The position numbers were made by a program, and so were the translations under genes. Positions 1 through 12,208 of a DNA stretch of 64,000 nucleotides are shown here, one piece after another. Every line of letters begins with the position of its first letter. Position 1 is the stretch's first letter. The notes under the pieces were generated by a model. The model worked only from the letters and a program-made list of their open reading frames with translations, ran no database searches and was not told the origin of the DNA. Source of the stretch: Eucalyptus grandis (Eukaryota; Streptophyta; Magnoliopsida; Myrtales; Myrtaceae); NCBI RefSeq assembly GCF_016545825.1, contig NC_052612.1:40841738-40905737 (forward strand). The letters are read 5' to 3'.

Positions 1-731
1 TCGTCTGATCAACTTTTAGATGTTGATATTGCTTTTCCCTCACTTCATTTGTACACAACAATTGATCTGAAGTAGAAACCCAGTGTTTATGCACTTCTGA
101 ATTCAGTCCCTATATAAAGGTGCTTTGGCTCTTTATTGTATCAGTGTTTCCTTGATCTGTGTGGGGAATCCAGGAAGGTGCACAGGATGAAGTGGTAGGG
201 ACAATAATGAGAGGATAAAGAGAAATAACATAAGATGAGCTACAGGAAATATCATAAGCTACTGCACAGAGAAATATGACTAGCGGATTTTCATTCCAGT
301 TACCAAATTACATGGTCTTGGGTTGGAGGATGCTGCTAAGTTAGAAAAGAAGAGACTTTGAAAAATCATGCTGATAATTTGTAGGTACTTATGCTGCTTA
401 TGATGGATTGAGTTTATTATAACCAAGACTTAATTTTCACCTCAGATCATAGTAGATGTCTTGACAAAGATTCTGATGCTCATCAACTCATCCTGAGGAT
501 CGTGAAGATGTTTACCAAGTAGATTAAAAAGTTAAATTGTCAAATTGGAACAAGTAACTGTAAATGGGACTGTTAATTTCATCATCTAAATTTCCTTGCA
601 AGCATGTATAGAGTTGCTTCTTTGAAATTGACCTCAGCTACAAATCATCCTTCAGAAATCTCTGATTGATTGTCTATCCCATCTGCACAATTCCTATACG
701 TGCTAATCTGGAATTATTGTCTACTGCCCAG
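1..731 (+). other. Probable intron of TIC40; no exon recognised
   Basis: I see no reading frame here matching the N-terminal or transit-peptide part of TIC40. A polypyrimidine stretch and a CAG acceptor at 729-731 precede the first recognised exon. The simplest reading is intron sequence, with the earlier exons left of the window. A 5'-truncated copy cannot be excluded. Confidence 0.5.
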
Positions 732-3700
732 GAAAAGGAAACCCTGTTTTGTCTGTGGATGCACTAGAGAAAATGATGGAAGATCCAACTGTGCAGAAGA
801 TGGTTTTCCCGTAATATAGCTTCCCTCGTTGGTTTGTTCACGTCATAGTATTTTGACAGTCATTTCGTTGCATGTGCATACTGCTATGGATAAGTGTAAA
901 TGCCATGCTTGGTGAACTCTCTGTCTCTCTATGATGTTATATTTACTTATGTTGGATATAGTTGATTTTGGATTAATCAAGGATATCAAATGCTTTTGAA
1001 CAATACAGATATTGAATTTGCTTAATCCTTGAATTACAAGATATAGTACCCTTTAATGCTATCTAAACTTCCGGAATCTCTATTTTATCAGCAATTGTGT
1101 TTGTCCATTGTATGATTTCCTGTCTTTTGCATATAAAAGAGATGGAGTTCTCTATGAGACTCTGGCTGAATTCTAAGCTGTTATATAAGTTGGCTGATGT
1201 GCTTGTCATCGTGAAATTTCTGATTTTTCTCATCTATTTTAGGCATCTACCTGAGGAGATGAGGAACCCTGAAACCTTCAAATGTGAGTACATATTTGTA
1301 TGACATATTTGACAACTCGTCTCGCATAAGCTTTAGTAGGGACTCCAAAAAGTATGGCAGCTATATTTAGCACCATTCTCAGTGGTCTGATCTTTCACAT
1401 TGATGGTTAATCTATTGAATTGGCGAAATGATTCCACTAGGAGTGATGTTTTTATACTCCTGTGTAAAATATTGCCTATTTATTTATATGCAGAATAAGG
1501 AAAGTAAGGGTGAACTTTGCATATGCAGCAAGCTAACTAATGTTTGCATTTTGCATGTCAGGGATGCTACAAAATCCACAATATCGTCAACAGTTGGAAG
1601 AAATGCTGTAAGTTCCTCCCTTTAACTTTTCATCCGTATTGTTTCAGCCAGGTCATTGTTCACTTTGTCAGAAGGATGATTACATGTCATAGGTGAATTA
1701 GTTTTGTTAATTTACAATCCATGCTGCAGTTTGTGTAACTTGGCAGTCCATTTGCCTCTGTAACGCTGTACCTGCTGTGAATGTTCAGATGGCTGTTATT
1801 CTTAATTGCCTTCTATTGCTGGTAGAGAACTCAAATATAATGCTCAAATTCAAAATATAACTTATTTGACTTGTTAAGAACTACATTATAAGATACTCTT
1901 AGAGTTTTTGTATTTCTGCAGACTACTATTTTCTTTGCTGATGGCAGTATAAGTACTTTGTTTGTATGTTTCACTGGCTCTGGCAACTTTTTAAGTAGAG
2001 ATGTTTACTGGAATCTTGCGATTGCATCCTTCCATTTGGTTAAGAATTGCTGTAGTTGCTTTGTCAATTAGTCACTTACTCTGAATGACCACTGTAGCAA
2101 TGTATGAATTTCTAGCAATTTTGCATGCTTTTTTTAATTGAACTGAGCTATTTTTTGTCCATATTTTTCATTTTTAGGCTTTTGAAATGGTAATCTGCTC
2201 ATAATCTGCACAAGCAGCCAAACATATTGCAATGAGCATAGCTTTTGTCCTATAATGATCTAAGAGATTTCACAATGACTTATGCATATGCATTTTTTCC
2301 AGAAATAATATGGGTGGAAGCAGTGAGTGGGATGGCAGAATGATGGACTCTTTGAAAAATTTTGATCTTAGTAGTCCCGAGGTTAAGCAGCAATTTGGTA
2401 AGTCTGAAGCTGACTACGAATTCCTCATCTAAGTTTCATTTCCTCACTGTGTGTTGCGACAATATTCTTTAAAAGAGAGGTCCCTTAATGCGTTTTCCCA
2501 TGATGAGTTTCAAGTCTTGTTCATTAGAGTTTCTATTTGCAGGAGCATAGTTATCATTATCTTGTTGATTTGGTAATTTTGGATGCTTCATCTTCTTCTA
2601 TTCCTGTTCTGTTAGCATTTAATTACTGCTACCTGAGCAAACAACAAAAAAGAGTGCCTTTAAAAAACTGGTGGAGCTCTTGTTGACTTTCCATATCTGC
2701 TTTGCTTTCTCACTCAGTTTCACGTGAAGACTTTTCAATATTATTTAAGACAATTGAAAGCTTGGAGCATGAACCTTACTACCAGACTCCTTGATGATTG
2801 TCAATTAAGTTTAGCATTGTAATTTCATACGATAGTGTTCACTTCTGATTTACTGCATTGGCCAAATCTTCCATTAATTTGATGGATACTTCTTTTGTTG
2901 TTTTGTTGTTTTTTTTTGGGGGGGAGGGGAGGCAATTGTGTTCATAGATTTCTGTATCATCAAAGGAAAAGTGAATTTGCAAAACCTACGCTTTTGATGT
3001 GTGTATCTTTGTTTTCCTTTTCCAACCTTGGCCATATGATAGTTAGATGTTCTAAACGACACTTCTGGTTCAAGGATCAAAGCAGCATGAATGAAAAGGG
3101 GCTCAGTGGCTATGATGAATTACAGAATTTTACAAGAATGCTGCAGTTCTTGAGATGTCTTCAATTAATTCTTCAGTTGGATTAATTTTGTTGATTTGCA
3201 GATCAAATTGGCCTTACACCTGAAGAGGTCATTTCGAAGATAATGGCCAATCCTGAAGTTGCAATGGCTTTTCAAAACCCCAGAGTGCAGCAGGCAATCA
3301 TGGATGTATGTACCAGCTATAATTTTGCTAAGCTTAAAATCACGTATTAAATCTTGCATCGGTCATTGGTTTAATGTATTATGGTGCCCCCTTTCGCAGT
3401 GTTCTCAAAACCCACTAAGCATTGCCAAATATCAAAACGACAAGGAGGTAATGCCTTTTAACTTCCTGGGCAAGTTTTGTTAAATCAATCTATTTCAGAG
3501 AGTTGATGAACAGTATATGTGGGGTCAAGATTCTGATTGTTGGCATGGTGATTGGTGACCTTAGAAAAGAATCATTAGTGGGAACGATTATTTCTTCATT
3601 TCATTGATCTTTGCTGTGAATGTCTTGTTCTGTGTTCATTATTCCATTATCACTGAGTTGACCTGTTTACGCAGATGGTACTTGAAAAACGACAACTACA

Positions 3701-4137
3701 TGAATGGTGTTTTAGGATGTTTACACTGATGGTGTTTTTCTTAAGGATTGACTTTTTGATGAATGCATACTGGAAATGCACAGGACACATACGTATGGTT
3801 CTAAAGTGTGCTTGGTTTAGCTTAAGTAAAACCACTCTGTCGCTCTGTTGCCATAATTTATACTATTATTCAAATTTCAAAAAATTATGAAAATCTTACA
3901 TGTAAATACAAGTTTATGTTAGCATTTCGTGAAAGTTTTCAGGTGTTTCAGATTTAATAGAAGTCAAAATGCTTGAGCGGAAGCTTTTAATAAAGGAGAA
4001 GTAAAAATAAAAGTCAACCTAGAAGAACTTCTAAATCGTACTCATCTTGGAAATGACCTCATTATATCTTTGCGCTACAGGTGATGGACGTTTTCAATAA
4101 AATATCAGAACTTTTCCCTGGTGTGACTGGTCCTTGA
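732..4137 (+). CDS. TIC40: TIC40, chloroplast inner-envelope import protein (3' exons only)
   Basis: These are the C-terminal exons of TIC40, the inner-envelope protein that coordinates Tic110 and the stromal chaperone Hsp93 during chloroplast protein import. Exons: 732-810, 1243-1283, 1562-1607, 2303-2397, 3202-3305, 3400-3447, 4081-4137. Every junction is GT-AG and keeps the frame. The peptide starts in SVDALEKMMEDPTVQKM, passes through LPEEMRNPETFKW, and ends in the Sti1/Hop-like C-terminal domain (ISKIMANPEVAMAF, then YQNDKEVMDVFNKISELFP) before TGA at 4135-4137. The domain looks intact and conserved, so the gene is probably functional. The transit peptide, membrane span and TPR-like middle region are not in this window. 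Identification rests on near-identity with the remembered family C-terminus. Confidence 0.93.
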
Positions 4138-5881
4138 TCCATATGTTCTTCCTTATTACCATTACTTTCCATCCACCTGATGATTACGCCGAGAGAAGCT
4201 TGCATCAGATCTACAAAAATCTGGTTTCTCAACATTGAGCCTGCTTTGGATGAATCCTGCTGTAGGTTCTACCAACGTAGCATATTCGTGTTCGCAGCAA
4301 GTTTCCTTCTGCTTACAATGGCTGAGTATGTACCTTTTTCCTCTTTGAAATCAGTCCGAAAGTTTTGTAATTTTGTAGTAATTGTTCTAGTGCAGAATGG
4401 CTCCTGGACGAGTTAAATTTGTTTGTGTTACTACTGAAGACGATGTAACTTTGCAAAGTTGTACATAGTACATCTTGGAGCTCTCTCTCTCTCTCTCTCT
4501 CTAACAGTCACTGGCCTGATCAAGTTCAATAAGGACCCTCGACGAGCATTTTGGTTGGAGTCTCATCGAGTTTTTGATTGCCTCATGTCATGTTGGGTGG
4601 AGAGCATCTGGAAAATCTTCTTGTCATGTGACATGCTAGAACATATCTGGCCAAGACACCCTCATTACGTGCGAAAGAACCTTTGCGTTCCTTCTCCACT
4701 GGATATCGACGACACGACTACCCTTAGTTATCCAATTTTTGAAGCACTAGAAATGGTGAAGTCGAGTCGCCTGCCTCATACAACTTTTCGTTCTGAGTTT
4801 TACTGTTATTTTGAGTTCCACGTGGCAAGGTTTATATTCTTGACGTACTCGGCATCCTAAGTGTGAAGCACAAGAAAAAGCCCCACCACATGATGATCTT
4901 TGGCGTCATCGTTTTCCTCCTTTCCTTCTCTGCTTTTCTTCGAACCTGGATGCGGTCCCTTTTCCTTTTTACCCTCTCGAAATGTGCTATCAGTCAGGTC
5001 GCCGCTTCCCTCTATGACGACCACCATGATGAATAATTGCAGTCATCGGTCATCGAGTAAATGAACTCAGAGGCATCTCTCTTACAAATGCAATTTCCAA
5101 CACAGAAAATTTCAACAGCTTCTTCAAGTCCCCGCTCTTGGATCCCTCGCTACTTAATCAGGCAAAAGAAAGGCAAAATCAAGAATCCTCCACAAAAAGC
5201 CTCGTGGTCAGCTGAACAGCGACGGCCTCCCAGATTTTGACGACCCGAATTCACTCAATAATTAAATAGATATCTACGAAACAAATTTCCGACTCAGCCG
5301 AAGGAAGGCAGCAGATTCAAATGCCAGTTGCCAAACGTCTGACAATACTTCGAGACCTTAGCTTAGCATTGACAAACGACGCAGGCTAGGACCAAATGGA
5401 AGCCCTTTCCCGGTAAAGCGAAGAAACTTGCAGCAAAGTGAAATGTAATTCAACTTCCAATTTTTTACAATTTCAAAAGTCAGGCGGCGGCTTGCACTTT
5501 ACAAAAACTCGGAGGCTTGCGCTATACAACAAGTTGGACTTCCACCTCCGTTCATTCAGGAAGCAAAATACATCGCAATTCATAAACATGTCAAGATGAT
5601 GAACAAACTAAAAATTTAGATGCATTTGAACAGCCACTGGGGGAAAAGCATGAGCTTTCTGCATCATCCTTTATTTCCCCGTGGTGCAATCATCCCAATA
5701 ACAAAAAACAATTGAGTCAAAATTACAGGGTGACGATGATGATCAACCGCTCTCGTCGTCTTAAGATGGAAGATAACTTACTTTAAAAGCACAACATATA
5801 ATCAAGAACTCTTCACTTTGCTCCATAACAAATCCTCAAACCATTCCATCTTCATTTAAAAAAATCTTCTATAAAACAGAC
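4138..5881. other. Convergent intergenic region (TIC40 / DUF1639)
   Basis: This holds the 3' flanks of two convergent genes. A (CT)11 microsatellite lies at 4481-4502. The ORF at 4459-4860 has no recognisable motif, runs through the microsatellite and looks like chance. I see nothing else. Confidence 0.6.
4481..4502. repeat. (CT)n microsatellite
   Basis: Eleven uninterrupted CT units, about 345 bp past the TIC40 stop and possibly in or near its 3' UTR. Confidence 0.95.
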
Positions 5882-7075
5882 TCACTCGGAGTCGCTTTCC
5901 ACATTGCCCATGGCCTTCAAGCCCCTTGGTCTCTGCATCACAAGCACAGACCAATTGGCAAGGGAATCGAAGGAAAGGGGTGTGAATTAAGCATCTAAAC
6001 AATAACAACCTAAATTACCTTCTTTGAATTCTTCTTCTCCCTCACTTCATATCTTTCTTGCGACATCTCAGTCAACCATGCCCCTGGACTGACCAACTGC
6101 CAAAACCCCACAAAATGCAGAACAAAATTAGCACAGACACATCTGAGTAGGGCTGGTTATATCAACTCCAGGAACAATAAAGGCCTCTTGCAAGATTCTT
6201 ACAAGTAATGTTTTTTGGATGATTTTGGCCCTCTTTTTAGGCCTTTGAGGGGGCTTACACCCTTTCATGGCAAGAAAGTCTTCTTCTTTCTCTTTGCTCG
6301 AGAGAGCAATATACAGCTTAGGCCAAATCAGCCCTCTATCTTCTATATTACCATTCACATCCACCGGAACCTTCCCATTATCATCCACACCAGCTGATCC
6401 TCTCGTCGAATAGTACCGGTCCTCCTTCTCTGGCGATGCCAACTTCTGGTTTTCATTCAAGGTAGACCGATGTGTGGTCCCATCAGAATTCCTGCAACCC
6501 AAAGGAACAACTATGAGCACTGTAGTCCTCATACTTTCTTGAATTTAAACAATTCCATATTCTCAGCAGACAATCCCCACCTCTTCCGCCACCAGGAAAA
6601 AAAAAGTAGATAGCAGAAGTAAATTTCCTAAACTTTCGAAATTTGTACAATCGACTGCATCAATTTCGAGATATCTAGCAAGCAACAAGCAAGGTGAAAG
6701 TGGAACCACTCGCGTCGAAACCCTATCTCAAGTTCTTCTCCACAAGCGAAACCAATCTCTCGAAGACAGCAAAAATCCGTATTAACCCATCAGCCACGCA
6801 GAGACAAACGAGCGCATGAGAAGAAAAGCTCAATTTCTCTTTTACCTGGTGAAGCGATGAGCTTGGAGATGCGAGTTTTCCTTATCAACAGCCGCGATGA
6901 AACAGCGATCGACCCGGGACGATATTTTCCGGCGAATTCCGCCGCTGAATTTCTGGGAGACTCCAGACTCTTTGCCTCTGACGCATCTGAGTCGCTTCCT
7001 GTTTCCCCACTGCAGGAGGAAATCAGGCTCTGATGCTTTGAAATCGCTCCTCTGACCCTTATCTTCCTTCTCCAT
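5882..7075 (-). CDS. DUF1639 family protein, 215 aa, four exons
   Basis: Plant-specific protein of unknown molecular role. Minus-strand exons are 7075-6846, 6491-6203, 6096-6019 and 5932-5882. All introns are GT-AG, and the 648 coding bases close at TGA 5884-5882. The DUF1639 signature lies at residues 133-173: WPKLYIALS, then KEKEEDFLAMKG, KPPQRPKKRAKIIQK. It continues across the next intron as PGAWLTEMSQERYEV, the usual family continuation. The N-terminal third is basic and low complexity, and the tail is acidic (ESDSE). The start is the first ATG in frame; the reading frame is open further upstream but only from a TTG. The Lys/Arg-rich block (PKKRAK) could act as a nuclear signal, which is inference. 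Two long GA/CT tracts lie 360-710 bp upstream. Confidence 0.88.
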
Positions 7076-7431
7076 TTCCACAGCCAGACGAGGGAGACCG
7101 CCTTCGATGAGCCAAAACAAAGGGAAAAGATCAGCTTTTTCTAGAGAAGAGCAAAAACAACAAGCAAAAGACTCGGAAGGGAGACGATGAAGCTACACGA
7201 AGTTAAGCTAGGAAGCGCGTCAATTTTGCAGCCTGCCCCAAATATCAAGGTTAACCCAGAAGCCCAATTTTGAAAAGAACGATGTAATTGTCATCAGATG
7301 ACAAGAGCACAAGCGGGTTGAACCAACATCAAGTTTAAATTCGGAGGGCAAGTACCTTAAATGACCCAGATGAACAAGGAAATCCACAGCGAGGAAGTGC
7401 CCAATTAACCTGCAGCTAAGAATGAAGGACT

Positions 7432-7432
<1 letters not shown>

Positions 7433-7466
<34 letters not shown>
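7433..7466. repeat. (AG)n microsatellite
   Basis: About 17 uninterrupted AG units upstream of the DUF1639 gene, likely in its leader or promoter. Confidence 0.97.
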
Positions 7467-7469
<3 letters not shown>

Positions 7470-7750
7470 TCGGAGGAGAGATGGAGAAGAGAGAAGACGA
7501 GGCGTCTTACAGGGACAAAACCGGAGCCGGAGCAGCATGCGCAACCAAGAGCTCGAGGAATTTTCCCAGTGAAAAAGGTGGAGAATTCCGTCAAAAGAAA
7601 CGCAACCCAGATCCTCCTCCCCCCTCCGGCGTTGCTCCAGGAACTGCAATCTCCCGGTCTCTGCCTCTGCCGGTCCTCTTCGTCAGTCCCTCGGACGTCC
7701 TCTGCTTCTCTCTCTCTCTCTCCCTCCCTCTGTTTATCCTGCCACTCCTT

Positions 7751-7752
<2 letters not shown>

Positions 7753-7787
<35 letters not shown>
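7753..7787. repeat. (TC)n microsatellite
   Basis: About 17 uninterrupted TC units, the second long dinucleotide tract within 320 bp upstream of the DUF1639 gene. It is in inverted orientation to the (AG)n tract at 7433, so the two could pair. Confidence 0.97.
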
Positions 7788-7790
<3 letters not shown>

Positions 7791-8239
7791 CTGCTTATTA
7801 TTGAAGATTAGCCGCCTTCTTGTGATGGGAAAATTCGACGGTGAAGATTGAAGAACAGAAAATGGTGGCGCAAAATTGGGGTCCCCTCTCTCTCTCTCTG
7901 AAAAGTTTTTGCGTCGTTTCTCGGGGAGTCCGAAGATTTTACATCGACCTTCACGAGACTGTCCCAAAAATGTTCTCCTATTTCAATTTTCCGTTTGATT
8001 CCGGGACGGCTGCTTCCCCTGTCGCCGTCGGGACGTCGGCTTCCCCATCTCGGAATCAAGAATCGAACCGGTCGATCCATCAACTCAACTGACCTCCCTT
8101 TTTTCGTTTGCTTTTTATTATTAATGCTTCGTTATATTCATTGTTCTTTTGCAAAAGTTTTTGGTTGGAGCATCAAAATGGGCCGCTTATGTTGAAATGC
8201 TGATCCTCCTTGGGAAAGCCCCCAATTAGGATCTTCTAG

Positions 8240-8345
8240 GGTTTGGTCTTGAACCGGTTCGAAACTAATTTTACTTGATAACCGGTCTCGAAACCGGTTC
8301 TAGGCTAATAATCGGGAACCGAACCGTTCAAGACAGGTTCCCATA
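8240..8345. repeat. AACCGG-rich relic, similar to hAT element ends
   Basis: Repeated GAACCGGTTC and AACCGGT words, spaced and inverted, resemble the ends of the hAT-type element at 25684-26541. No target-site duplication is visible here, so this is a decayed fragment at best. Confidence 0.4.
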
Positions 8346-11300
8346 TTTTTTTGTATACACTGAAAATCAAACCAGCTTAAAATGGGCAAAGATAAGGCGG
8401 GGTTTGTGTTAATTTTCGAGTTGAACTAGCCCGAATACTCACTCTTGAAAGTGGTTGGTGGCTCTTGATGTGCTGTGTAATTTGAAAGGCCTACCAAGCT
8501 GGTTAATGCTTCATATGAAATTTGCTCCTTATGAAACAATCTTAGACTAAGGAATGGAGTTGACAGTTCGTGTCAACTTGTCATTGTCAAATTTATGTTT
8601 CGCGTCATCTAAAATATCTCAATTTTGCTTTCACGTGTCAAATGATTGGAATTACTATGATGCCGCAATGTGTAGATTGGACGAGACATATCGTGTTATA
8701 TTCTGATATTCTCTCCGTGTCAATTCTAATACTTGTGATTTGTTGAATACTCGATGTCCTCATCATAAGGAAAAAAAAAACAAACGCCGTTCCTATAAAC
8801 TGAAATTTCGCCAAAGGAATGATCAATTTAGTGAAAGTCTAAAATGTGTTGACCGCAGACGAAAATCACTTCACGGAAATTGGTCGCAAAATCCTTTGGA
8901 AACCATTGTTCTTGGAAAAGTTCGACGCATAGGCCGGGACCAGGGATTCGAATTCGAAGAAGTCAAGTGGGGCTCGAGTTTCACATGGGATTGGCGTACA
9001 ATTTGAGTTTGGTAGAGGCAATAAAGCACGCTCGATCGTTCCAAAGATAGTTTGGCAAGTCAAGATCAGGCTGCACCCGAAGTATTGTTGGCAAACGAAA
9101 TAGTTTACAAAAGAATGCTCGTTCCAATTACACACATGTATCATGTTTTTAGGACAAGCAAGGCCAACAAACGAGGTCCCAAAATTCAAGTTTTGATCAT
9201 CCAAGTCCCGTTTTAACGGTGTTTCATGTAATCGACATAAGAATCGGCTTGATAGACATTTCGGAGATTTAGAGCGCGAAAGATAATCATTTTATTTCAG
9301 AAATTAATTTTTATTTCCTTAAGTTACATCTGATTATCTAAATTTCTAATCAAGATATGATTGATCAAATAGAATATGATATGAAATCCATTGATTTTAT
9401 TATATCCTATCTACTACTTCATGAATTTCGATAAATAAAATTGAATATATTAATATCATATTATATATATTTTTTGATATAAACGGCATATCATTGTAAA
9501 TAAACTTAAAATTTCTAACATGAAGATTGTAAGAATATCTCATGACATTATTACGTGATTTTATTTTATTTTATTTTTCTCTTTTATTTTATTTTATTTT
9601 TTCCCCTCCCATCATTCGTTAATAAAAATTTATAAAATAGCAAATTGTACTAATATACTTAAGATACATAATAAATATAAATAAATATTTATATAAGATA
9701 GAATTAAAGTCGAATATATAAATTAAAATAAGATTGAATTAAAAAACTAAAATTTTATTTTTTGTTATTTTGAACTTATTATATTATAATTCAAATATTA
9801 TTTATATTGAAATATAATTTCAATTTTGTTAATTTAACAATTTTTTATTCGAAAAAATAACTTTCCTATTATTGATATTAACTAACCCATCAACTTTTAT
9901 CTCATCTTGTTTATGGGTTAATTTTATTCGACCTATATTCTTTATATATCCAATTTTATAAGCATAAAATATAAGATATGATAAATTTTATATTATTCTA
10001 AATTTTATTCTGATTGCCAAACGTAATATTAGGTTTTTGAGTAAAGATAATGATACAAAATTTATATTCCTAGATCAAATTTCTTCCTCCTAAGTGGACG
10101 GATGATTAGTAGTAAGGGTGAGCGATGAGAAAAGTTTATGGGCTAAACTTGTTTCTCATTTCCGTTCTAAAATTATTTCTGAATTAAAAGTTTGTTTTAG
10201 AAATAAAAAATAAAATAAAATGAAATCGTGTCATTAAATGGATTTTCATTTCAAATCTATTCCTATGAACTAAAAAAATAGAAAAATAAAATAGTTATCA
10301 TACGTGTCTTTTAATAAGTACTTTGTTTTGGGTTCACATGGTTAATGCCATTATAACGTAGTGCAAACTCCTGTCTTTCTAAGTGGCTGAGCCACTGTGC
10401 GCTTTGTTTCCTCAGCTAGCCGGAGATTACACATCCGGCGGTTCCCTTCCGAATTATGCACAAGTAGACATCGAATCGGCTCAGAATTCAAAAGGTTTAT
10501 TATATTTACGACGTCGTTTTAAAAGAACGACCGTAAATGTTCATCTATAGAAAAGGGTTTCTCATTCGAGCACGGACTTTCCAACTACTCCCAACAATCA
10601 GTGATGACGTATCTTAATTTTTTTTCTTTCTCTCTCTCTCTAAATCATTGCTCGCACGTCGCGGGATGAACCGCTGTTGATTTCTCGCATCGTTTCCCTA
10701 ATGGGAAAAGGAAGACTCTAGAAAAGGCGGGTTGTTAAAGGCGGACGGACGGGACAGGAAGGGCCCCATCAAACGACACACTCAAGCTGGTGGTGAGCTG
10801 TCCCGCACCCGCACGCCACGCGCGAATCGATCTCCTCGATCGGCACGCGGGTCTTGTCGTACACGCCTCTCTTTGGGGAGTGCGGACATATATGGAAGAC
10901 TCGATCATCTGAAGTTGCCGTGACACGCCCCGCGGGCCTCGTGGACTTTCAGACGATTCGGAACGATTTTCATATGGTTGGTGAGACTCAAATGGGCCTC
11001 CGTATCCTGGGGCTGTGAGCGACTGATTCGGCACAGAAGGTTGAAGTTGGCTCGCTCAAATCTGGATCGAGTTCGAGATTGAGCTACTCGCTTATCTTGT
11101 TTAGTCAAACGTACGAGCTGCTTCCAGTACGTAAGCTGGAGACTGGAATGGAGTGCATCTAACGCTGAACATGCAATCCAAGTCTAAGTTCGAGGTTGAA
11201 AATATATTGAATCGATCTGGCACGATTAGACATTCTAACAAAAGAAACATAATAAACATTCAATGTAGAAAAATAGGTTAATATTATAAAAAAAATTATA

Positions 11301-12062
11301 AATTTGTACATTTATGACAAATTTACCATAAATTAATTTTTTAATCACAAAAACTCTTAAATTAATACATTATGGCAAATTTACTTTGTTAGTTTTCGTT
11401 AAAGTATCACAAAAAAAAAAAAAACACAAACTGATATATCTATAATAAATGGAGGGCAAAACCCCAAGTTTGTACATTTGTCGAATTGCCACGTCTCATA
11501 TAACTCGGCAATTTAATAGTAAAATTTAATAAAAATTAACGGAGGGGTAAATTTGTTACAAGTGTATCATTTCACAATTTTTATGGTAAAACAATTAGTT
11601 TGACGAAATTTGTTATATATATATACCAGTTTTGGGTATTTCATAGTATTAATCTAGAAAATTGGGACATGAAGATGTGGAAATCTATATAACGGGTTGT
11701 AAAACATATAGGATTTTATTTGAAAGAAAAAAAATGTTAATTGTTATATTTTTTTGGCATGGAAATTTTTATCAATACTTTAAAAGCAGAGACAAAATAT
11801 ACTTAGAAAAAAAAAAAAATAGCCCGAACCACTCGGACCATGTAACCACTTCTCTTCCAGACCGACCCGACCTCCGTACTCAAAATCAAAACATCCTCTA
11901 AACGCGCTGCTTCTGATCAACGCCTCCCTCTCCCTCCCCTACGTGATCCCGACCTTTCTCCTCCTCCACCAATTCGGCATTCATCGCGAGCTCAAGCTCG
12001 CTCCTCATCTTCATTTGCCTCCGACCACCCAATCCCCAGCTTCTCCCCTAAACCATCTCCCT
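8346..12062. other. Intergenic region, mostly AT-rich
   Basis: From about 9250 to 10350 and again 11200-11850 the DNA is strongly AT-rich with no coding signal. A GC-richer island at 10640-11110 has several short ORFs on both strands, none with a recognisable motif. Around 11275-11620 similar phrases recur (TTTGTACATTT, GGTAAATTTG/CAAATTTACC), suggesting a decayed inverted-repeat element. Nothing else is supported. Confidence 0.5.
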
Positions 12063-12208
12063 ATGGAGCCAGTGAAGATGGCGACGCTCTACACCGCCGT
12101 GATAGCAAGGTCCTGCTGGCCGCCTCAGCCGTGCAGATCACTTCCGTGGCGGCAGAGGCCCCGGCACCGAGCCCTGCCTCCGATGCCATGGCATTCGTTC
12201 CTCTCTAG
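12063..12208 (+). pseudogene. Arabinogalactan-peptide (AG-peptide) relic, frameshifted
   Basis: The reading frame from ATG 12063 begins MEPVKMATLYTAV, like the start of short GPI-anchored AG-peptides (AGP12/13/14 type). It then loses the family pattern. One frame over, from about 12103, the sequence reads VLLAASAVQITSVAAEAPAP followed by SPASDAMAFVP. This is the expected signal-peptide end, the Ala-Pro-Ser-Pro glycomodule and the start of the GPI-anchor tail. A single-base loss near 12102-12112 explains the switch. The second frame stops early at TAG 12206, so the hydrophobic GPI tail is missing. Two independent breaks point to a pseudogene. An assembly error could account for the frameshift but not for the missing tail. 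Confidence 0.6.

Larger units (their letters stand above)
7076..8100 (-). promoter_or_regulatory. 5' flank of the DUF1639 gene, rich in GA/CT tracts
   Basis: This upstream region contains a pure (AG)17 tract at 7433-7466, a (TC)n tract at 7753-7787 and shorter CT runs near 7690-7730 and 7888-7900. Such tracts are common in plant 5' leaders and are bound by BBR/BPC GAGA-type factors (family knowledge). No TATA box was clear. ORFs reading through the tracts in all frames are repeat artefacts. Confidence 0.45.

Noticed and set aside
4459..4860. 133-codon ORF downstream of TIC40
   Set aside because: It starts at the (CT)n microsatellite, has no motif and lies in the 3' flank. No splice or coding support.
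7422..7967. Several 70-130 codon ORFs on both strands
   Set aside because: They are Arg-Glu or Ser-Leu repeats produced by the GA/CT tracts in all frames.
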